Shown here one piece after another: positions 15,503 to 23,406 of a DNA stretch of 43,977 nt. A program made the translations under genes and the position numbers. How positions within the stretch are numbered: position 1 is the first letter of the stretch; each line of letters opens with the position of its first letter. The stretch comes from Halobacterium bonnevillei. Lineage in GTDB: Archaea > Halobacteriota > Halobacteria > Halobacteriales > Halobacteriaceae. The notes below the pieces were generated by a model. It did no database searches, was not told the origin of the DNA, and saw nothing but the letters and a program-made list of their open reading frames with translations. The stretch is from NCBI RefSeq assembly GCF_009831555.1, contig NZ_WUUU01000008.1, positions 1 through 43,977 of the forward strand, given 5' to 3'.

Positions 15503-17179
15503 ATGGAATTCGGTTCGTTCGCCGCGCACGCCGCCGACGTGGAGGCGGCCGACGCGGACCTCGAGGTCGTCGACCTGGTCGCGGACTTGTTCGCGGAGGC
15601 CGGCGACGACCTCGTCGTCGTCGCGCGGTTCGTGCAGGGCCGGGTGTTTCCCGCGCACTCCGAGACGAAACTCGACATCGGCCCGCGTCTCTGCTACGAG
15701 GCGCTGGCGCGCGCGGCGTCCACGAACGTCACCGCCGACGACGTGGAGAGCCGGCTCGCCGAGACGGGGGACATCGGCGAAGTCGCGTCCGCCCTGGACC
15801 TCGGCGGACAGGCGGGCCTCGGCGCGTTCGGCGGCGGGAACGACGACGACGCGTTGACCGTCGCCGACGTCTACGGCGACCTGGAGGCGCTCGCGGCCGC
15901 GGCGGGCGACGGTAGCCAGGACGAGAAAGTCACGCTGCTGTTCGGCCTGTTCAACGACTGCTCCGGGGAGGAAGCCCGCTACCTCGCCCGCCTCGTCCTC
16001 GGGGAGATGCGCATCGGCGTCGGAGAGGGAACCGTCAGGGACGCCATCGCGGACGCCTTCGACGTGGACGTCGAGGTGGTGAAGCGGGCGCTGCAGGTGT
16101 CCAACGACTACGGCCTCGTCGCCGTGACCGCACGCGATGAGGGCGAGGCGGGCCTGTCAGCCATGCACCTGGAGGTCGGGCGACCCGTGCAGGCGATGCT
16201 CGCGCAGGCCGGCACGGTCACGGACGCGCTCGAGGAGTGGGACGAGGCGGCCGTGGAGACGAAGTACGACGGGGCGCGCGTCCAGGTCCACTGGGACGGC
16301 GAGGACGTGGCGCTGTACTCGCGGAACATGGAGGACGTGACGGACGCGCTCCCGGAACTCGTGGAGTTCGTCGAGGAGCACGTCGAACCCCCGGTGATTC
16401 TGGACGGGGAAGCGGTCGCCGTCGACGACGACGGCAGTCCGTTGCCGTTCCAGGAGATTCTGAAGCGGTTCCGTCGGAAGCACGACGTCGCGGAGATGCG
16501 CGACGAGATCCGCGTGCGGTTGCACGCCTTCGACTGCCTGCACGCTCGCGGGAACGACCTCCTCGAACAGCCGTTCCGGGAGCGCCACGACCGCCTCGCG
16601 TCCGTCGTCGACGACGAGTCCGCCGTCTCGAACCTCCTCGTCACCGACGACCCCGAGGAGATTGCGGACGTCGAGGCTGACGCCCTCGAGGCCGGCCACG
16701 AGGGCATCATGCTGAAAGACCCCGACGCGGCGTACACGCCGGGCGATAGGGGGAAGCACTGGCTCAAGCGCAAACCCGACGTGGAGACCCTCGACCTGGT
16801 GGTGACTGGTGCGGAGTGGGGTGAGGGGCGGCGCGCCTCGTTCCTCGGGACGTTCCTGCTGTCGGCCCGCGACGACCGCGAAGACACGAACGGCGAGTTC
16901 GCCACCATCGGGAAGGTCGCGACCGGCATCACCGACGCGGAACTCGCGGACCTCACCGACCTGCTCGAACCTCACATCCGCGCCGAGGACGGCCAGGAGG
17001 TCGACATCGACCCGGCCGTCGTCTTCGAGGTCGGCTACGAGGAGATCCAGGCGTCGCCCACCTACTCGTCGGGGTACGCGCTCCGGTTCCCGCGGTTCGT
17101 CTCCGTGCGCGAGGACAAGACGCCGGACGCGGCAGACACCATCGAGCGCGTCGAGCGACTCGCCGACCAGCAGTCGTAG
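15503..17179 (+). CDS. lig: ATP-dependent DNA ligase
   Basis: It seals nicks during replication and repair through a lysyl-AMP intermediate. The 558-aa protein has the three domains of archaeal/eukaryotic ligase I. The N-terminal DNA-binding domain (1 to about 230) contains FGLFNDCSGEEARYLARLVLGEMRIG in two consecutive helices. The nucleotidyltransferase domain has adenylated Lys254 in ETKYDGARVQVH, plus SRNMEDVTDALPEL, VILDGEAVA, HEGIMLKD and the WLKRKPD motif. An OB-fold follows, with GTFLLSARD, EVGYEEIQASPTYSSGYALRFPRF (two adjacent segments) and DKTPDAADT. Some haloarchaea also carry an NAD-dependent ligase; none is seen here. It has its own promoter. Confidence 0.97.
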   Translation: MEFGSFAAHAADVEAADADLEVVDLVADLFAEAGDDLVVVARFVQGRVFPAHSETKLDIGPRLCYEALARAASTNVTADDVESRLAETGDIGEVASALDLGGQAGLGAFGGGNDDDALTVADVYGDLEALAAAAGDGSQDEKVTLLFGLFNDCSGEEARYLARLVLGEMRIGVGEGTVRDAIADAFDVDVEVVKRALQVSNDYGLVAVTARDEGEAGLSAMHLEVGRPVQAMLAQAGTVTDALEEWDEAAVETKYDGARVQVHWDGEDVALYSRNMEDVTDALPELVEFVEEHVEPPVILDGEAVAVDDDGSPLPFQEILKRFRRKHDVAEMRDEIRVRLHAFDCLHARGNDLLEQPFRERHDRLASVVDDESAVSNLLVTDDPEEIADVEADALEAGHEGIMLKDPDAAYTPGDRGKHWLKRKPDVETLDLVVTGAEWGEGRRASFLGTFLLSARDDREDTNGEFATIGKVATGITDAELADLTDLLEPHIRAEDGQEVDIDPAVVFEVGYEEIQASPTYSSGYALRFPRFVSVREDKTPDAADTIERVERLADQQS

Positions 17180-17231
17180 CGGACCCGATACGGGCGGGGA
17201 GCAAGCAACCAGTCTGGCACAGACCGCGAAC

Positions 17232-17255
17232 CTGTAAGATATCATTTCTTTACAG
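17232..17255. promoter_or_regulatory. Inverted repeat upstream of the DUF1328-like gene
   Basis: CTGTAA and TTACAG flank a 12-nt AT-rich spacer, about 42-65 nt before the ATG at 17297. A weak TATA-like GATTACC (17263-17269) lies between the repeat and the gene. The repeat could be a regulator site just upstream of the promoter. Confidence 0.3.
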
Positions 17256-17296
17256 ACGGCCAGATTACCTTTCTGTGCGAGGTGCGTCTCGCTAGT

Positions 17297-17521
17297 ATGG
17301 TTTCGATTCCAACGCTCGGGCTCACGGTGGCCGACCTGCTGGCCGAACCGCTCCCGCTGCAGTCCAGCGGCGGCTTCCTCGAGTACGCCATCCTCTTCCT
17401 CGTACTTGCCATCGTCGCCGCGATCTTCGGCGCTCGTGGCATCGCCGGACTCAGCATGACTATCGCGAAGTGGCTAGTCATCATCTTCGTCGTGCTCGCC
17501 ATCGTCTCCTTCATCCTGTAA
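17297..17521 (+). CDS. DUF1328-like small membrane protein
   Basis: A 74-aa protein with two membrane spans (about 27-45 and 52-72). It contains the DUF1328-like core: [25 protein letters not shown] followed by [18 protein letters not shown]. Bacterial relatives are short stress-associated membrane proteins of unknown mechanism. The N-terminal 25 residues ([24 protein letters not shown]) are longer than in bacterial members. I prefer the ATG at 17297 over the GTG at 17282. It is a single gene with its own weak promoter, between the ligase and HAD genes. Confidence 0.8.
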   Translation: MVSIPTLGLTVADLLAEPLPLQSSGGFLEYAILFLVLAIVAAIFGARGIAGLSMTIAKWLVIIFVVLAIVSFIL

Positions 17522-17599
17522 TGGAGACGACGGCCGCCCGGACCGGCGCGTGCGTGCCGGTGTCGGTGGCTTGAACTGGCGAGCCACCCAACGACCGCC

Positions 17600-18382
17600 A
17601 TGTCATTCCGCGGCGTCGTCGTCGACCTGGACGGGACCGTCCTGCACGGCGGGTCGCCCATCCCCGGCGCGATAGAGAGCCTGGGAGCGCTCCGCGAGCA
17701 CGCCGACCGCGTCCTCTTCCTGACGAACAATCCGACCGTGCCGCCGGCGGAGTACGCCGACCACCTCCGGAGCCTCGGCGTCGAAGCGACTGCCGAGGAC
17801 GTGTTGACGGCCGCGGTGGCGACAATCGAGTACCTCCATGCGGAACACGACGGGGAGCGCGTGTTTCCCGTCGCGGAGGACGCCATCGTCGACCAGTTGC
17901 GCGCGGCGGGCGTCGACGTGACCGAGGACCCGGAGGCTGCCGAGGTCGTCGTCGCGGGCTACCACCGCGAGTTCCACTACCGGGACATGCAGGCCGCGCT
18001 CGACGCGTTCGCCGACGGAGACGTCGCGTTCGTCGGGACTGATCCCGACCGCACGGTCCCGACCGAGGACGGCCTGACGCCGGGCTCTGGCGCGATAATC
18101 AACGCCGTCGCGGGCGTCGTGGGTCGCGACGCCGACGAAGTCCTCGGCAAGCCCTCGGAGACGACTGCGCGCCTCGCTTCGGACAGACTGGGCGTCCCGG
18201 CCAGCGAGTGCGTGCTGGTGGGCGACCGCCTCGACACCGACGTGGCCATGGGAGAGCAGGCGGGGATGACGACAGTCCTGGTCCGCACGGGCGTCAGCGA
18301 GGACGAGGACGTCGATGCCGGCGACGTGTCGCCCGATTACGTGGTGGACTCGCTGGCGGACGTCGTGGACTTGCTCGACTGA
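17600..18382 (+). CDS. HAD superfamily phosphatase, NagD-like (subfamily IIA)
   Basis: It is likely a cytoplasmic sugar- or nucleotide-phosphate phosphatase. The 260-aa protein has HAD motif I DLDGTV (nucleophile Asp9, acid Asp11), motif II in FLTNNPT, motif III Lys in VLGKPS and motif IV GDRLDTDVAMG. The C2-type cap lies between, with VVAGYHREFHYRDMQAAL and FVGTDPDRTVPTEDGLTPG, as in NagD, 4-nitrophenylphosphatase and phosphoglycolate phosphatase relatives. The acidic C-terminus is halophile-typical. A 7-bp hairpin (GGTGGCT / AGCCACC, 17565-17588) lies just before the start. It is followed after 41 nt by the metallo-beta-lactamase-fold gene. The substrate is unknown. Confidence 0.92.
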   Translation: MSFRGVVVDLDGTVLHGGSPIPGAIESLGALREHADRVLFLTNNPTVPPAEYADHLRSLGVEATAEDVLTAAVATIEYLHAEHDGERVFPVAEDAIVDQLRAAGVDVTEDPEAAEVVVAGYHREFHYRDMQAALDAFADGDVAFVGTDPDRTVPTEDGLTPGSGAIINAVAGVVGRDADEVLGKPSETTARLASDRLGVPASECVLVGDRLDTDVAMGEQAGMTTVLVRTGVSEDEDVDAGDVSPDYVVDSLADVVDLLD

Positions 18383-18423
18383 CCGGAGCAATCCTTTTCC
18401 GGGATTCGGCGCAATCCTCGGGC

Positions 18424-19173
18424 ATGACGGTTCGTCAGGGCGGAGTGACCGTGGACTGGCTTGGGTACGCGACGACCCGCATCGAGTGGCCGGACGCCAC
18501 CGTCGCCTACACCGACCCGGGCCGGTACGGCGTCCTCACCGGCGAGTGGACGCCGGGCGCGTTCGACACCGCCGCGGCCCACCCGGCAGCCCGGGACTAT
18601 CGCGCCGAGGACGCGGACCTGGTGGTCGTCACCCACGACCACCACTACGACCCGGACGGCATCGAGCGCGTAGCGGCGGCGGACGCGTCAGTCGTCGTCT
18701 ACGAAGCCGTCGACGCGGCCAACATCTCCCGTGACGTCGCGCCCGTCGACGAACTAGACTACGACGTGGTGCGCGTCGCGTACGGCGACAAACTGACCGC
18801 AGCGGGCGTCGACCTCTCCGTGCTGCCCGCGGAGACAGTACCGGACGAGCCGGGCGGCACATCCTCGCATCCACCCGGGTTCGGCTGCGGGTTCGTGCTC
18901 ACCCGCGGCGGCCGGAGCGCGTTCTGGCCGGGCGACACCGACCCCCTGGATGCGCACGAGGCGCTCGCCCCGGACGTCTTTCTGCCGCCCATTAGCGCCG
19001 GCATCACGATGACCGAGTCCGAGGCGGCGACGCTGGCGGCGACGCTGGCGCCGGACCTCGTCGTCCCGATTCACTACAACACGTTCGCTGGCCTCGCCGC
19101 CGACGAGGACGCGTTCGTCGCGGCCGTCGCGCGGCGAGGAATTCCGGTCGCCGTGGACTCGCGAACGGGCTGA
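18424..19173 (+). CDS. Metallo-beta-lactamase-fold hydrolase (UlaG-like)
   Basis: A 249-aa zinc hydrolase of unknown substrate. Motif 2 reads VVTHDHHYDPDG (His71, His73, Asp76 in the positions of HxHxxD with an extra His74). Later metal ligands are in FWPGDTDPL and VVPIHYNTF. The N-terminus DWLGYATTRIEW and DPGRYG match the compact UlaG/UPF0173-type architecture, in which a first strand ends GHAT/GYAT. The start is the ATG at 18424; the frame upstream overlaps the HAD gene in a different phase and is not needed. It is probably cotranscribed with the HAD gene. Confidence 0.88.
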   Translation: MTVRQGGVTVDWLGYATTRIEWPDATVAYTDPGRYGVLTGEWTPGAFDTAAAHPAARDYRAEDADLVVVTHDHHYDPDGIERVAAADASVVVYEAVDAANISRDVAPVDELDYDVVRVAYGDKLTAAGVDLSVLPAETVPDEPGGTSSHPPGFGCGFVLTRGGRSAFWPGDTDPLDAHEALAPDVFLPPISAGITMTESEAATLAATLAPDLVVPIHYNTFAGLAADEDAFVAAVARRGIPVAVDSRTG

Positions 19174-19259
19174 CCGCGCAAGGTCGGGCGGAATCGAGCA
19201 GTCCGGTCGTCTGCGTCCGCGAGCTGGTCGACAAGTCACGTGCGACGACTACAATAAGA

Positions 19260-19311
19260 TTTATATAGAAGCTCAAACAAGGTTTTCATGTACTCGGGTG
19301 AGCAGTTATGA
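19260..19311 (+). promoter_or_regulatory. hsp20 promoter and leader with a seven-codon reading frame
   Basis: A consensus TATA box TTTATATA (19260-19267) lies 45 nt before the hsp20 ATG, farther than the usual 26-32 nt here. The predicted start site is near 19288-19292. A mini-frame begins at ATG 19288, reads MYSGEQL and stops at TGA 19309-19311, overlapping the hsp20 ATG (19308) as ATGA. GGTGA (19297-19301), a Shine-Dalgarno match, sits six bases before the hsp20 ATG. Confidence 0.55.
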
Positions 19312-19676
19312 CTCCGTTCAGGTCATCCATCCGACCCCGGAGAAGTGGCTTCGGCCGCAGCAACCGACGCAGCGGCTCGCAGGACACCGACTACCAGCTC
19401 TACGAGACCGAAGACGAGTACGTACTGAGCATCGAACTGCCGGGCTTCGAGACCGCGGACATCACCGTGACGTGGAACGACGGGCTGTTGAACGTCGCCG
19501 CCGAACGCGAGGACGAGAAACGCGGTGAACGGACCTACCACCGGCGCTTCCGGGTCCCGAAGGACGTCGACGACGATGCCATCGAGGCGCAGTACGAGAA
19601 CGGCATCCTCGAGGTCCGGTTGCCGATCCAGTCGACTCCGACGATAGACGGCAAACGCATCGAAGTGACCGGGTAA
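19308..19676 (+). CDS. hsp20: Small heat-shock protein (Hsp20/alpha-crystallin)
   Basis: An ATP-independent holdase chaperone that binds unfolding proteins as an oligomer. The 122-aa protein has a short basic N-terminal arm (PFRSSIRPRRSGFGRSNRR), then the alpha-crystallin domain (about 29-115). The domain begins YQLYETEDEYVLSIELPGF and continues ITVTWNDGLLNVAAERED, RRFRVPKDVDDDAIEAQYENG, ending in the conserved GILEVRLP. The usual C-terminal I-x-I anchor is reduced to KRIEVTG. Unlike most genes here it has a leader and a Shine-Dalgarno. Cdc48 follows 57 nt downstream on the same strand, so the two protein-quality genes may be partly cotranscribed. Confidence 0.95.
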   Translation: MTPFRSSIRPRRSGFGRSNRRSGSQDTDYQLYETEDEYVLSIELPGFETADITVTWNDGLLNVAAEREDEKRGERTYHRRFRVPKDVDDDAIEAQYENGILEVRLPIQSTPTIDGKRIEVTG

Positions 19677-19733
19677 CCCCGGCGCCTCAAGCGCACTGCT
19701 CGCCAACCGCCGCACTTCTGCAATTCGAGGGCC

Positions 19734-21956
19734 ATGCGACTGACAGTCAAACCGCTCAAGAATCGCAACCCCGGCAGCGGGATGGCAGTCATCGACAGGG
19801 AGGCGCTCGACGACCTGGGCGTTCAGAGTGGCGAGTTCGTCGTCGTCCAGGGCCGCGACGACGGCAGGGCCGTCGCGCGCGTCTGGCCGAGCGACGCGCA
19901 GGACGCGGGCCGCGGGTTCATCCGCATCGACGGGCAGTTACGGTCGGACGCGAACGTCGGCGTCGACGACCGAGTGACTGTCGAGCCCACAGACGTCGAA
20001 CCCGCCGACAGCGTCACGGTCGCGCTCCCGCAGACCCTCCGGATCCGCGGCGACCTCGCGTCCTACGTCCGCGAGGAACTCTCCGACCAGCCAGTCACGG
20101 TCGGCCAGACGGTCCCGATCGGGTTCAGCGGTCTCGGGACCCGCGGCCGACGCGTCCCGCTCCAGGTGATCGACACGGATCCCCGCGGCACTGTCGTCGT
20201 CAAAAATGCGACGCGGGTCGAGGTCGCCGACCGGACGACCGGCGAGGCCGACGTCGCCGCTGGCGAAGGCGCCGATACGGGCGTCCCGGAACTTGATGCG
20301 CCGGCCGTCACGTACGAGGACGTGGGCGGCCTCGACGAGGAACTCGACCGCGTCCGCGAGATGGTGGAGTTGCCGATGCGCCACCCGGAGTTGTTCCAGA
20401 CGCTCGGCATCGAACCGCCGAAGGGCGTGCTCCTCTACGGCCCGCCGGGCACCGGGAAGACCCTCATCGCGAAGGCCGTCGCCAGCGAGATCGACGCGCA
20501 CTTCCAGACCATCAGCGGGCCGGAGATCATGTCGAAGTACTACGGCGAGAGCGAGGAGCAACTCAGGGACGTCTTCGAGGAAGCCGAGGAGAACGCGCCC
20601 GCGATCGTCTTCATCGACGAACTCGACTCTATCGCGCCGAAGCGCGAGGAGGTCAGCGGCGACGTGGAGCGCCGCGTCGTCGCGCAACTCCTGTCGCTGC
20701 TCGACGGCCTCGAGGAACGCGGCCGCATCACGGTCATCGGAACGACGAACCGCGTGGACGCCGTCGACCCCGCGCTCCGCCGCCCCGGCCGCTTCGACCG
20801 CGAGATCGAGATCGGCGTCCCCGACCAGGACGGCAGGGAGGAGATCCTCCAGATTCACACGCGCGGGATGCCGCTCGGCGACGGCGTCGACCGCCAGCGG
20901 TACGCGAAGAACACGCACGGGTTCGTCGGCGCGGACCTCGAGAACCTCGCGAAGGAGGCCGCGATGCACGCGCTCCGGCGCATCCGGCCGGAGTTGGACC
21001 TGGACGGCGACGAGGTCGACGCGTCAGTCCTGGAGTCCGTGGCGGTTACCGACGACGACTTCCAGGCGGCGATGCGCGGCGTCGAACCGTCCGCGATGCG
21101 CGAGGTGTTCGTTGAAGTCCCGGACGTCTCCTGGACTGACGTCGGCGGCCTCGAGGACGCGAAAGAACGCCTCCGCGAGACGGTGCAGTGGCCGCTCGAA
21201 CACCCCGAGGCCTACGAGCACGTCGCCCTCGACCCCGCCCAGGGCGTCATGCTACGGGGTCCACCCGGTACCGGGAAGACCCTGCTGGCGAAGGCCGTCG
21301 CGAACGAGGCCGACTCGAATTTCATCTCCGTGAAGGGGCCGGAGCTGTTCGACAAGTTCGTCGGCGAATCCGAGAAGGCCGTCCGCGAAGTCTTCGAGAA
21401 GGCGCGCTCGAACGCGCCCGCGGTCGTGTTCTTCGACGAAATCGACGCCATCGCGACCGAGCGCGGCAGCGGCGTCGGCGACTCGAACGTCGGCGAGCGC
21501 GTCGTCAGCCAGCTCCTCACGGAACTGGACGGCCTGGAAGCGATGGAGGACGTCGTCGTCATCGCCACGACGAACCGCCCGGACCTCGTGGACGACGCGC
21601 TGCTCAGGCCCGGCCGCCTCGACCACCACGTCGACGTCGAGGAACCCGACGAGGACGCCCGCCGCGAAATCTTCGCCATCCACACGCGCGACGCGCCGCT
21701 CGGCGACGACGTCGACCTCGACGACCTCGCCGCCCGCACCGAGGAGTACGTCGGTGCCGACGTCGAAGCGGTCTGTCGTGAGGCCTCCCAGGCTGCGGTC
21801 CGGGAGTACGTCCAGGCCGTCCACGAGGGCGACGACCCCGACCTCGACGACGTCGTCGTCACCCGCGACCACTTCGAGGAAGCGCTCGAAGCCGTCGACC
21901 CAAGCGATGCCGACAGCGCGATCGCCGGCGGTGCGCAGGCTGCGGGATTCAGCTAA
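19734..21956 (+). CDS. cdc48: Cdc48/VCP-type AAA ATPase
   Basis: A hexameric unfoldase that extracts and feeds proteins to the 20S proteasome. The 740-aa protein has an N-domain (1 to about 190; double-psi barrel start [20 protein letters not shown], with ARVWPSD) and two AAA modules. D1 has Walker A GPPGTGKT (about 236-243), Walker [34 protein letters not shown] and arginine fingers. D2 has a second GPPGTGKT (about 508-515), [15 protein letters not shown] and [19 protein letters not shown]. The C-terminus is acidic ([18 protein letters not shown]) and ends in QAAGFS, without a clear HbYX proteasome-docking tail. Seven hairpins lie immediately downstream. Confidence 0.97.
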   Translation: MRLTVKPLKNRNPGSGMAVIDREALDDLGVQSGEFVVVQGRDDGRAVARVWPSDAQDAGRGFIRIDGQLRSDANVGVDDRVTVEPTDVEPADSVTVALPQTLRIRGDLASYVREELSDQPVTVGQTVPIGFSGLGTRGRRVPLQVIDTDPRGTVVVKNATRVEVADRTTGEADVAAGEGADTGVPELDAPAVTYEDVGGLDEELDRVREMVELPMRHPELFQTLGIEPPKGVLLYGPPGTGKTLIAKAVASEIDAHFQTISGPEIMSKYYGESEEQLRDVFEEAEENAPAIVFIDELDSIAPKREEVSGDVERRVVAQLLSLLDGLEERGRITVIGTTNRVDAVDPALRRPGRFDREIEIGVPDQDGREEILQIHTRGMPLGDGVDRQRYAKNTHGFVGADLENLAKEAAMHALRRIRPELDLDGDEVDASVLESVAVTDDDFQAAMRGVEPSAMREVFVEVPDVSWTDVGGLEDAKERLRETVQWPLEHPEAYEHVALDPAQGVMLRGPPGTGKTLLAKAVANEADSNFISVKGPELFDKFVGESEKAVREVFEKARSNAPAVVFFDEIDAIATERGSGVGDSNVGERVVSQLLTELDGLEAMEDVVVIATTNRPDLVDDALLRPGRLDHHVDVEEPDEDARREIFAIHTRDAPLGDDVDLDDLAARTEEYVGADVEAVCREASQAAVREYVQAVHEGDDPDLDDVVVTRDHFEEALEAVDPSDADSAIAGGAQAAGFS

Positions 21957-21990
21957 CCGCCGAATTTCTCCTGGCCGGACAACCGATACA

Positions 21991-22021
21991 AGCATCCGCG
22001 AGCCGAGCGGTTCGGAGAACC
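21991..22021. repeat. Copy 1 of a roughly 30-nt element found after cdc48 and gyrA
   Basis: Read on the plus strand this is AGCATCCGCGAG, then CCGAGCGGTTC, GGA and GAACC. A near-identical element lies at 30598-30626. Each sits 25-35 nt after a stop codon, and its end forms a 5-bp hairpin with a three-base loop. Confidence 0.55.
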
Positions 22022-22250
22022 CGAGGCGAGCGGTTCATCGAGCGCGGAGCGCTCGGGCGCCGAGGACCCCGTAGTGGGGTTCTCGTGAACGGAGCGAACG
22101 AGAGTACGTCAGAGCTCTGCTCTGACGGTGGTCCGACGGCGCATTTTCCCAAGTTCTTGCCGAGTCGGGCGCGCGGAGCGCGCCCCACGTGGTTCGAGAG
22201 ACGCCTTCGGCGTGTCTCGTCATCTGGACAGAGCGCTCCGCGCTCTGTCC
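22009..22250. repeat. Array of seven consecutive short-loop hairpins between cdc48 and top6A
   Basis: This fills the 314-bp spacer between convergent cdc48 and top6A; I see no gene in it. Hairpins: 22009-22021 (5-bp stem, loop GGA), 22039-22055 (7 bp, GGA), 22061-22085 (10 bp with one G-T pair, 5-nt loop), 22108-22126 (8 bp, TCT), 22167-22185 (8 bp, GGA), 22195-22219 (11 bp with one mismatch, TTC) and 22226-22250 (11 bp, TCC). Five of the stems are perfect. All but one have three-base loops, mostly GGA or its complement. Stem sequences differ, so the unit is an architecture rather than a copied sequence. Confidence 0.7.
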
Positions 22251-22260
22251 GTGACAGCGC

Positions 22261-22265
22261 AAAAA
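22261..22265 (-). terminator. T-tract after top6A
   Basis: On the minus strand five T residues follow the TAA stop (22271-22273) after five bases. An 11-bp perfect hairpin (22226-22250) lies 10 nt further. Oligo-T on the coding strand is the usual archaeal termination signal. Confidence 0.45.
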
Positions 22266-22270
22266 GTGGG

Positions 22271-23385
22271 TTAGAGGACGCCCATCTCGTCGAGGCGGTC
22301 CGGGAGGTAGGTATCCGTCACGAAGTCGAGGCCGCGGGCGGCGAGTGCCTGCTGTTCGGCCTTCTTGTCGATGTCGAGCTGGAGTTCGATCTGTTCTTTC
22401 CAGAAGTCGCTCTGGAAGCGGGGGTCTTCGAGTTCGGATTCGAGAGCGTTCGTGTCGGAGTCGCCCAGCGGGTCGGTCGGGAGGTCGTAGTCGACGATGT
22501 CCTGGGGGCGGATTCCGACGAACCGGGCCTGGGGCGTCGCGAGGTACTCCGAGAGGTGCGCGGACTTGATGGAGCCGTAGGCGACGGAGCCGTAGATGCG
22601 GTACGACCAGGGGTCGCCGTCAGTGAACACCATGACCGGGAGGTCGAGTTCGTCGTGGAGGCGCTTGGTGAGCCGACGCGTGGCGCGTGCGGGCTGCCCG
22701 CCGAGGTGGACGACGAGACAGTTGTACTCGTCGTCGAATCCGTTCTCGACGAGGCGGTCCCGCATCCCACCGGTCTCCACACACATCACGAAGTCGGCGT
22801 CGCACTCCAGGAACTCGATGGTATCGGGGTTGTTCGGGATCTGGTAGCCGCCCTGGCCGACGTCGTCCTGGCAGTGGATTTCGCGGTCGCCGCGGTTGGT
22901 CTGCTCGCGGAGCAACAGCGGCCCCATGACTTTCGCGCCGGACTCCTCCGGTCGCATGTGGAAGTCCTCGCGTTTGACGCCGGAGACGATTTCGAGGTCC
23001 TCGACGAGCTTGTCGCTCTCGCTCTGGTCGTTGAACTGCGCTTCCGTCTCGTCCCAGGATTCCGAGAGGTAGTACAGTTCACGCAGGGTCGACGAGCGGT
23101 CTTCGTCGAGCTGCTGGGCGAGGAAGTCGATGGTGTAGACGGACTTCAGGAGTTTGCGGGCGCCCTGACGGAGTTCGCGGAGCGCGTGCTGGTGCGGTCG
23201 CCGTACACCCAGACGTTGGCGTCCTCGTCGTACTCGATGTTGGATTTCGACCGCGTCGGCAGCGTCATCCGGGGGACGTCCCCGGTTTCGAACTGGTCGT
23301 AGAACTGTTCGGCGAGTTCGATGAGCTGGTCGCGGGCGTCGTCGCCCTTCGGCGTGTCCGGCTCGGTGGATTCTGCGTCACTCAT
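22271..23385 (-). pseudogene. top6A: DNA topoisomerase VI subunit A, frameshifted
   Basis: This Spo11-like subunit carries the DNA-cleaving tyrosine of topoisomerase VI. Reading from the ATG at 23385, residues 1-71 are normal ([34 protein letters not shown]). The frame then turns to RAPANS and stops at 23146. A -1 shift at about 23163-23166 restores the expected sequence ([19 protein letters not shown]). From there it is open to the TAA at 22271. The downstream part holds the active-site tyrosine region [14 protein letters not shown], the Toprim motifs VETGG and [23 protein letters not shown] and the usual C-terminus [13 protein letters not shown]. The total would be about 371 codons, the normal length. 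A single missing G in a G-run explains it; this may be a sequencing error, a real mutation or recoding. It is in an operon behind top6B (21-nt gap). Confidence 0.9.
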
Positions 23386-23406
23386 TGGTAGTGCTGGTGG
23401 GCTGGG

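Noticed and set aside
13801-15915. 704-codon open frame on the plus strand opposite the second GCS2-like gene
   Set aside because: It is the antisense shadow of a GC-rich gene (Arg/Val/Ala-rich, no motifs). The minus-strand protein has conserved motifs and a promoter.
22271-22957. A separate 228-aa Top6A-like gene starting at the internal ATG 22957
   Set aside because: The frame is open and conserved upstream to about 23165 and includes the catalytic tyrosine region, so the short version is only the remainder of the frameshifted gene.
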